A stretch of DNA of 46,154 nucleotides, taken from assembly GCA_034435375.1 (NCBI GenBank), contig DAOTXR010000054.1, positions 1-46,154 on the forward strand. Reading direction: 5' to 3'. Below, piece after piece: positions 41,663 to 46,154 of this stretch (position 1 is the stretch's first letter; every line of letters starts with the position of its first letter). Both the position numbers and the translations under genes were made by a program. The notes below the pieces were generated by a model. That model ran no database searches, had not been told where the DNA came from, and saw only the letters and a list, made by a program, of their open reading frames with translations. The stretch comes from DAOTXR01 sp034435375 (GTDB lineage Bacteria > Chloroflexota > Anaerolineae > Aggregatilineales > UBA3940).

Positions 41663-42559
41663 ATGACCAATACACTCTCTGACCTGTCTGATGCGCTGGC
41701 GGATGTGGTGGATGCGGCCAGCGTGAGCCTGGTGCGCGTCGAAGGACGGCAGCGCATGCCCGCCAGCGGCATCGTGTGGTCCGCCGAGGGCCTGATCGTC
41801 ACCGCCCATCATGTCGTCACCCGCGACGAAGACATCGCCGTAGGGCTGCCGGACGGCCAGACGGTCGCTGCTGCGTTGGTTGGGCGCGACCCAACGACTG
41901 ACATTGCCGTGCTACAGGCCGAGGCCACAGGGCTGCCAGTCCCGGCCTGGGCCGAGCCGGACTCGCTGCGGGTGGGCCGCCTGGCGCTGGCGCTGGGCCG
42001 GCCTGGCCGCGCCGCCCAGGCGACGCTGGGAATCGTCAGCGCCCTGGGCCAGAGCTGGCGCACGCCGCCCGGCGGCTTGATCGACCGCTATGTGCAGACC
42101 GATGTGACGATGTACCCCGGCTTCTCTGGCGGACCGTTGGTGGATGTGGCAGGCCGCGTGGCCGGGCTGAATAGTTCGGCGCTGATGCGCGGCGTGAGCG
42201 TAGCCATCCCGGTGCCGACGCTGCGGCGGGTGGTCGCTGTGCTGGTCGAGCATGGGCACGTCCGCCAGGGCTACCTGGGAGTCAGTGCACAGCCCGTGCG
42301 CTTACCCGACTCGTTAGCTGCCGAGGTTGGCCAATCGACAGGGCTGCTGCTGGCCATGGTCGAGCCGGGCAGTCCTGCTGAGCATGGCGGACTGGTGTTG
42401 GGAGATACGATTGTGTCGCTGGACGGCGAGCCGGTGCGGACGCTCGATGATCTGCTGGCGCTGCTGAGCGGTGACCGCGTGGGGCGCGAAGTTCCCCTAC
42501 GGATCGTGCGCGGCGGGAAGGTGCAGACCGTCAGCGTGACAATCGGAGAGCGGGGATGA
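41663..42559 (+). CDS. HtrA/DegP-like serine protease with one PDZ domain, no signal peptide
   Basis: Trypsin-fold protease with His50 (AHHVV), Asp80 (TTDIAVL) and Ser155 (GFSGGPL) as the triad, followed by a PDZ domain from about residue 205 to the C-terminus (GYLGVSAQPV, then VEPGSPAEHGGLVLGDTIVSLDG). HtrA relatives degrade or chaperone damaged proteins. Unusually there is no signal peptide or membrane anchor in the 298-residue product starting at ATG 41663, which has AGGAGG about 8 nt upstream, so it should be cytoplasmic. The open frame upstream to 41432 does not add a credible signal either. Catalytic residues look intact. Confidence 0.92.
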   Translation: MTNTLSDLSDALADVVDAASVSLVRVEGRQRMPASGIVWSAEGLIVTAHHVVTRDEDIAVGLPDGQTVAAALVGRDPTTDIAVLQAEATGLPVPAWAEPDSLRVGRLALALGRPGRAAQATLGIVSALGQSWRTPPGGLIDRYVQTDVTMYPGFSGGPLVDVAGRVAGLNSSALMRGVSVAIPVPTLRRVVAVLVEHGHVRQGYLGVSAQPVRLPDSLAAEVGQSTGLLLAMVEPGSPAEHGGLVLGDTIVSLDGEPVRTLDDLLALLSGDRVGREVPLRIVRGGKVQTVSVTIGERG

Positions 42560-42770
42560 GCGGAGGCAGCCCGGCGACTGGCGAAGGCTCTCGGTCTGGC
42601 TCGACGAACGGGATCGTGCAGGTGTAGGGGGGCGCAGGAGAACGTCCATCGGCATTGGACAATAACTGGTCCGCTGGCCATGCCGGGATTCGCCCTGCCC
42701 ACGGTCCACCCTGGCCACCCGACTAGGTAAAAAACTGACCCCCTAGCCCTCAAAACTGGCCAGCCATCCA

Positions 42771-42799
42771 TTGACAGCACGCTGAGGGCATGGTACACT
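42771..42799 (+). promoter_or_regulatory. Strong promoter of a mini transcription unit
   Basis: Consensus TTGACA (42771-42776), 17-nt spacer, TACACT (42794-42799). Predicted start near 42806. Confidence 0.75.
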
Positions 42800-42833
42800 G
42801 CGTCAAATCCTCAAGAAAAGGAGGCGCGACGAG

Positions 42834-42929
42834 ATGGAAGCCAAAGTTAAGTGCAACTACTCCGTTGCTGCTCGCGGCAATGCCGGTGGGCTAGCTTTCC
42901 ATTCTCGGAGTGCGCCTGCGGATCGTTAA
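42834..42929 (+). CDS. 31-residue peptide of an isolated transcription unit
   Basis: ATG 42834 is preceded by AAAGGAGG (42817-42824, spacing 9) and runs 31 codons to TAA: begins MEAKVKCNYSVAARG, ends FHSRSAPADR. It has one Cys, is basic, and has no signal or membrane helix. It is enclosed by its own near-consensus promoter (42771-42799) and a strong terminator (42959-42999), so the unit is about 190 nt long. That context is far better than chance for an ORF of this size. Alternatives: a small regulatory RNA with an incidental frame, or an attenuator upstream of the next genes. No family recognised. Confidence 0.5.
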   Translation: MEAKVKCNYSVAARGNAGGLAFHSRSAPADR

Positions 42930-42958
42930 TCGACGAAGTAATACCTTCCTCCGATTGG

Positions 42959-42999
42959 CGGCCACGGGTGAACTCAGAGACCCGTGGCCGTTTTGTTTT
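42959..42999 (+). terminator. Strong Rho-independent terminator of the mini unit
   Basis: CGGCCACGGGT (42959-42969) and ACCCGTGGCCG (42980-42990) form a perfect 11-bp stem with a 10-nt loop, followed by TTTTGTTTT. Confidence 0.9.
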
Positions 43000-43142
43000 C
43001 ACTCCAAGACCACACAAAACGCCACAGTCGCGCTCCGAGATCGTGGGACCTGACGGAAACGTCGCCGCGAGTCACAGGAGCGCTTTCTGCGCCTGTTCTG
43101 AACATGACCCCCAACTTTTCAGGAGAAGGAGAAGAAGGACCT

Positions 43143-43262
43143 ATGAGTACGCTGACCATGACAGGCATATCCGCCCTGGTTGACACAACGGCCCGCTGCG
43201 GCATGGCGGCCCCCTACCTGATAGGCGGCCCCCCCAGCACTCACTGGAATGAGACCGGATAG
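43143..43262 (+). CDS. Possible 39-residue peptide
   Basis: ATG 43143 follows a purine-rich stretch with AGGAG, AAGGAG and GAAGG repeats (43121-43138). The product begins MSTLTMTGISALVDTTARCG and ends THWNETG; it has a short hydrophobic C-terminal half (CGMAAPYLIGGPP) and one Cys. No promoter is obvious; the palindrome TGTTCTGAACA (43094-43104) lies just upstream. Whether it is translated is uncertain; it may be a leader for the gene that starts 62 nt further on. Confidence 0.35.
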   Translation: MSTLTMTGISALVDTTARCGMAAPYLIGGPPSTHWNETG

Positions 43263-43324
43263 ACGGCAGAGGGTCGAACACACCAGCTATTGCCGTGCGC
43301 CCCTGCCGAGGGAGTATGTGAGCG

Positions 43325-43906
43325 ATGAGTTTGACAACAAACCGGTTTATCCGCAGCCACGAGACAAGCGATGCTGGCAGCCTGTGCCTGACAGACGCCG
43401 TGCAGGCGCACTCACCCGGCAAGGCCAGGCTGATCTCGACGGCTCATCTGGACATCCGGCAGTCCGAGACATATCTGGCGGAGTTGTGCAGCGCAAGGTC
43501 GGGCGGAGCTGTGAGCAGGATGGTCCTGCTGGTCATCGACTGCGATGGCGAATGGCCTGCGGGCAGCGCAGCGCACCGACTGATCGGGAGCCGCATCGCC
43601 GCTGCCCTGGCCAGCGCACGCAGCCTGGAAATGTCGGTGGTCTATACCCACAACAACTCGCTGCCCGCTGGAGCGCCAGGCACGATGTACGCGCCATCCA
43701 TCGCGCCGCACGAGGACGAGCCTGACTTCCCGAAGACAACCCTCAGTCCCTTCTCCGAACCACAGTTCGAGCAATACCTGGCGGAGCAGAGGATCGAGAC
43801 GCTGGTGGTGATCGGGTTTGGGCTGCGTCTGGGGGTGTATCAGACATGCCTCGACGCGCTGGAGCGCGGCTATCACATCGTCGTGTTGCGTGACTGCACG
43901 CTGTAA
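43325..43906 (+). CDS. Isochorismatase-like protein lacking the catalytic cysteine
   Basis: The body from residue 66 (MVLLVIDCDGEW) matches the cysteine hydrolase/isochorismatase fold: Asp72 in the VID motif, Lys137 (DFPKTTLSPF), then TLVVIGFGLRLGVYQTCLDAL and HIVVLRDC. In active cysteine hydrolases the position of Gly170 is the nucleophilic Cys (pattern G-x-x-x-x-x-C-V); here it is Gly, so this is a probable pseudoenzyme or a different catalyst. The chain also ends early, just after the RDC stretch that normally precedes the last 15-20 residues. The first 65 residues are not recognised; the start at 43325 is weakly supported (GAGGGAG 12 nt upstream), and ATG 43520 would give only the domain. 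Confidence 0.7.
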   Translation: MSLTTNRFIRSHETSDAGSLCLTDAVQAHSPGKARLISTAHLDIRQSETYLAELCSARSGGAVSRMVLLVIDCDGEWPAGSAAHRLIGSRIAAALASARSLEMSVVYTHNNSLPAGAPGTMYAPSIAPHEDEPDFPKTTLSPFSEPQFEQYLAEQRIETLVVIGFGLRLGVYQTCLDALERGYHIVVLRDCTL

Positions 43907-44037
43907 TCTCATGAGTGGGCGGGGGCGAGGCGTATCTCACCCCTGCCCGGCAATCCCATCAGGCGGATGGCCATAAGGATGTTTGCATGATTGCCTCAAC
44001 ACCGACCACCCCTGATCAGTTGGAGGAGAAAAACAAC

Positions 44038-45057
44038 ATGGCAACCTCTTCTACCACCCTATCGACCCTCACTCTGCCCGATGCGCCGAATGTGGACGGG
44101 CTGATGTTCCGCCGCTTCCAGGGCGAGCCAGACTATGCCCGAATGATAGCGGTGGTCAACGCCTGCCGCCCGGTGGACGGCCTGGAGTGGGTGAGCACTG
44201 TCGAGAAGGTGGCTTACAGCTATGCCCATCTGAAGAACTCCGATCCCTACCAAGACATGATCTTTGCCCAGGCGGCAGGCCAGGTGATCGGATATGGGCG
44301 TGTGGAGTGGTTTCAGGAGAACCGTGGCAGTCGCATCTACGTGCACTTCGGCTACGTGGACCCCGGCTGGCGTCGGCGGGGAATCGGGCAGGCCATGCTG
44401 CGCTGGCAGGAACGCCGCCTGCGCGAGATCGCCACACAGCACCCCCTGGATGGCCCACGCTTCTTCCAGGACGTGGTGTACGACAGTGAGATCGCCCGCA
44501 ACGCGCTAGTGCGTCGCGAGGGCTACGCCCCGGCTGCCCTTGAGGCCCTGATGGTCCGCCCTGGCCTGGAAGACATCCCTGAGATGGCTCTACCTGAGGG
44601 CCTGGAGGTCCGTCCAGTGCAGCCGGAGCATTGGCGCACCATCTGGGAGGCTGCCCGCGAAGCCTTCAGCGAGCACTGGGGCGAGGGTAGCCCCGACGAC
44701 GCGGACTATGAGCGTATGATCCACGATCCTGACTTCAACCCCAGCTTGTGGCAGGTGGCCTGGGAGGGCGATCAGGTGGTGGGGGTAGTGCATGCCTTCA
44801 TCGACCAGAAGGAGAACGCCTGCTACAACCGCCAACGCGGCTGGACGGAAGGCATCTGTGTGCGCAAGCCGTGGCGTCAGCGGGGGGTCGCGCGGGCGCT
44901 GATCGCGCGCGCCCTGCGCGCTCTCAAGGAGCGCGGCATGCAAGAGGCCGCCCTGACGGTCCACACCGACAATCCCAACCAGGCCCTGCGACTGTACGAG
45001 AGCATGGGCTTCCGTACCCAGAAGATGCAACTGATCTACCGCAAACCAATGGATTGA
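44038..45057 (+). CDS. Tandem GNAT acetyltransferase (copy 1)
   Basis: A 339-residue protein built of two GNAT (Gcn5-related N-acetyltransferase) domains, like mycothiol synthase in layout. The first domain carries the acetyl-CoA-binding R-R-x-G-I-G motif (RRRGIGQAML, about residues 114-123); the second carries RQRGVARALIARAL followed by YESMGFRT near the end. Both have the Arg/Gln-x-x-Gly-x-Gly/Ala core, so both could bind CoA. ATG 44038 with GGAGGAG about 9 nt upstream is preferred to ATG 43987. The substrate is unknown. It is a close paralogue of the next gene. Confidence 0.9.
   Translation: MATSSTTLSTLTLPDAPNVDGLMFRRFQGEPDYARMIAVVNACRPVDGLEWVSTVEKVAYSYAHLKNSDPYQDMIFAQAAGQVIGYGRVEWFQENRGSRIYVHFGYVDPGWRRRGIGQAMLRWQERRLREIATQHPLDGPRFFQDVVYDSEIARNALVRREGYAPAALEALMVRPGLEDIPEMALPEGLEVRPVQPEHWRTIWEAAREAFSEHWGEGSPDDADYERMIHDPDFNPSLWQVAWEGDQVVGVVHAFIDQKENACYNRQRGWTEGICVRKPWRQRGVARALIARALRALKERGMQEAALTVHTDNPNQALRLYESMGFRTQKMQLIYRKPMD
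44368..44445 (+). repeat. 78-bp block identical to 45404-45481
   Basis: Encodes the acetyl-CoA loop region of the first GNAT domain and is identical base for base in the two adjacent paralogues, including synonymous positions, although the flanks differ. Confidence 0.9.
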
Positions 45058-45073
45058 GAAGGAATAATACCCT

Positions 45074-46093
45074 ATGACAACGTTAACACCGACAACCAAT
45101 GCTCTTCTCTTACCGGATGGGCCGGAAGTTCCCGGTCTGACGTTCCGGCGCTTTCGCGGCGAGACGGACTACCTGCACATGGTGGCCGTGCTAACCGGCT
45201 GCAAGGAAGCCGATCAGGTGGAGCGTGTGGACAGTGTGGAGGAGATCGCCCGCGCCTACTCGCTGCTGCGCAACTGCGACCCGTACCAGGACATGATCTT
45301 CGCCGAAGTGGACGGTGACGTGATCGGCTACGGGCGGGTGACCTGGGCTGCCGAGCCGAATGGCCAGCGGCTATACATCAACTTCGGTTGGGTGCTGCCA
45401 GCGTGGCGTCGGCGGGGAATCGGGCAGGCCATGCTGCGCTGGCAGGAACGCCGCCTGCGCGAGATCGCCACACAGCACCCCGACACAGGGCCACGTCTCT
45501 TCACCAATGCCGCCTGGGACGGCGAACAGGGCAGGCACACTCTGCTCCAGAATGAGGGCTATCGGCCCGTCACCTACGGGGCGATCATGGTGCGACCCGA
45601 CCTGGAAAACATCCCTGAGGCCCCCCTGCCGCCCGGTGTGGAGGTCCGTCCGGTCAAGCCGGAGCACCTGCGTGCGATCTGGGATGCGGCCATCGAGGCC
45701 TTCCGCGACCACTGGTCGTTTGTCGAGCCGGGGGAGGAAGACTACCAGAACTACCTGTCCTTCCCCTACACAGACACATCCCTGTGGCGCATCGCCTGGG
45801 AAGGCGATCAGGTAGTTGGCCAGGTGCGGAGCTTCATCAACCCTGACGAAAACGCGGAGTATGGTCGCCAGCGCGGCTGGACGGAGGACATCAGCGTGCG
45901 CAAGCCGTGGCGTCGGCGGGGGATTGCGCGGGCGCTGCTGGTGCAGAGCCTGCACGCTGTCAAAGAGCGCGGCATGACCGAGGCAGCGCTCGGCGTGCAC
46001 ACCGAAAACCCGAACGGCGCGTTCCAACTGTATCAGAGCGTGGGGTTCGAGGTGATGCGGATGGAGACGGTATATCGCAAACCAATGTCATGA
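45074..46093 (+). CDS. Tandem GNAT acetyltransferase (copy 2)
   Basis: Another two-domain GNAT protein of exactly 339 residues, 16 nt after copy 1 (GAGAAGGAATA before ATG 45074), so they form an operon and arose by tandem duplication. The acetyl-CoA motifs are WRRRGIGQAML in domain 1 and WRRRGIARALL in domain 2; both are intact. Outside the shared block the two proteins differ in many positions, especially before the motifs and at 240-260, so they may act on different substrates or form a heterodimer. The function is unknown. Confidence 0.9.
   Translation: MTTLTPTTNALLLPDGPEVPGLTFRRFRGETDYLHMVAVLTGCKEADQVERVDSVEEIARAYSLLRNCDPYQDMIFAEVDGDVIGYGRVTWAAEPNGQRLYINFGWVLPAWRRRGIGQAMLRWQERRLREIATQHPDTGPRLFTNAAWDGEQGRHTLLQNEGYRPVTYGAIMVRPDLENIPEAPLPPGVEVRPVKPEHLRAIWDAAIEAFRDHWSFVEPGEEDYQNYLSFPYTDTSLWRIAWEGDQVVGQVRSFINPDENAEYGRQRGWTEDISVRKPWRRRGIARALLVQSLHAVKERGMTEAALGVHTENPNGAFQLYQSVGFEVMRMETVYRKPMS
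45404..45481 (+). repeat. 78-bp block identical to 44368-44445
   Basis: Second copy of the shared block, in the same reading frame of the downstream GNAT gene. Confidence 0.9.
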
Positions 46094-46133
46094 TGCTCAG
46101 GATGAGGTAGCCGTCAACACACTGGGCGAGGGG

Positions 46134-46149
46134 CCCCCCCCCCCCCCCC
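46134..46149. other. 16-nt homopolymer C run at the window end
   Basis: Sixteen consecutive C bases next to the sequence end, without coding meaning. Probably an assembly or sequencing artefact at a contig edge. Confidence 0.7.
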
Positions 46150-46154
46150 ACCCA

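Noticed and set aside
43094..43104. TGTTCTGAACA palindrome as a possible LexA-type site
   Set aside because: No SOS gene follows, no promoter hexamers overlap it, and the motif form for this lineage is not known to me.
46134..46149. Poly-C tract as a phase-variation repeat
   Set aside because: It lies at the extreme end of the sequence outside any gene and is more simply an assembly artefact.
1..46154. CRISPR arrays, tRNA or rRNA genes, transposases, integrases and prophage genes
   Set aside because: Read for and not seen: no regularly spaced repeats, no recognisable RNA gene and no mobile-element protein.

Overview
The window is about 46 kb of high-GC bacterial chromosome with no rRNA, tRNA, CRISPR array, insertion sequence or phage gene that I can see. 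Its character points to a Chloroflexota bacterium of the Anaerolineae/Caldilineae type: a fused membrane/spermidine-synthase protein, a secreted DUF2680 protein, a lipoprotein with an Ala-Glu-Glu-Pro linker, several GT39-type membrane glycosyltransferases and Thr-Pro-rich surface proteins. This placement is an inference from gene content, not from a marker gene.

Region 1 (1-1.9 kb) carries a PP2C-type phosphatase and a membrane-anchored coiled-coil protein closed by a good terminator. Region 2 (2.0-20.9 kb) is the core of the window and looks like a beta-mannoside uptake and breakdown locus. A LacI-family regulator sits behind two sigma70-like promoters; one overlaps a nearly perfect LacI-type operator. 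It is followed by an ABC sugar importer (two permeases and a binding lipoprotein), a GT39 membrane glycosyltransferase, a membrane-anchored GH2 enzyme, a GH130 mannoside phosphorylase and a cytoplasmic GH2 beta-mannosidase. Between the anchored GH2 and the GH130 lies a tightly coupled five-gene module: an anchored protein resembling a peptidase that has lost its catalytic site, a 920-residue FtsX/MacB-type permease, two different ABC ATPases (one with what looks like an AbrB/SpoVT domain at its C-terminus), and a small membrane protein. This module is the most unusual part of the window.

Region 3 (21-29.2 kb) holds the spermidine-synthase-like fusion, a 100-nt imperfect palindrome, a processive GT2 glycosyltransferase, the DUF2680 protein, a DUF92 membrane protein, an unknown membrane protein, and a CorA-type metal transporter translationally coupled to a 72-residue protein. 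That pair is preceded by a structured leader of about 235 nt with a strong extended -10 promoter, a candidate metal-responsive leader RNA.

Region 4 (29.2-38.7 kb) has an M3 oligopeptidase, a MoxR ATPase and a YbjN protein on the minus strand. Divergent from them is a plus-strand operon of an isoprenylcysteine-methyltransferase-like protein (with a decayed C-terminal copy upstream), an alpha/beta hydrolase, a ketopantoate-reductase-like protein and a frameshifted small membrane gene. A second GT39-type glycosyltransferase faces it.

Region 5 (38.9-46.1 kb) contains an FTR1 iron permease, a small unknown protein, a fructokinase-like sugar kinase, an HtrA-like protease, a self-contained mini transcription unit encoding a 31-residue peptide, a second mini-ORF, an isochorismatase-like protein lacking its catalytic cysteine, and two adjacent tandem-GNAT paralogues sharing a 78-bp identical block. 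The window ends in a 16-C run that is probably an assembly artefact.
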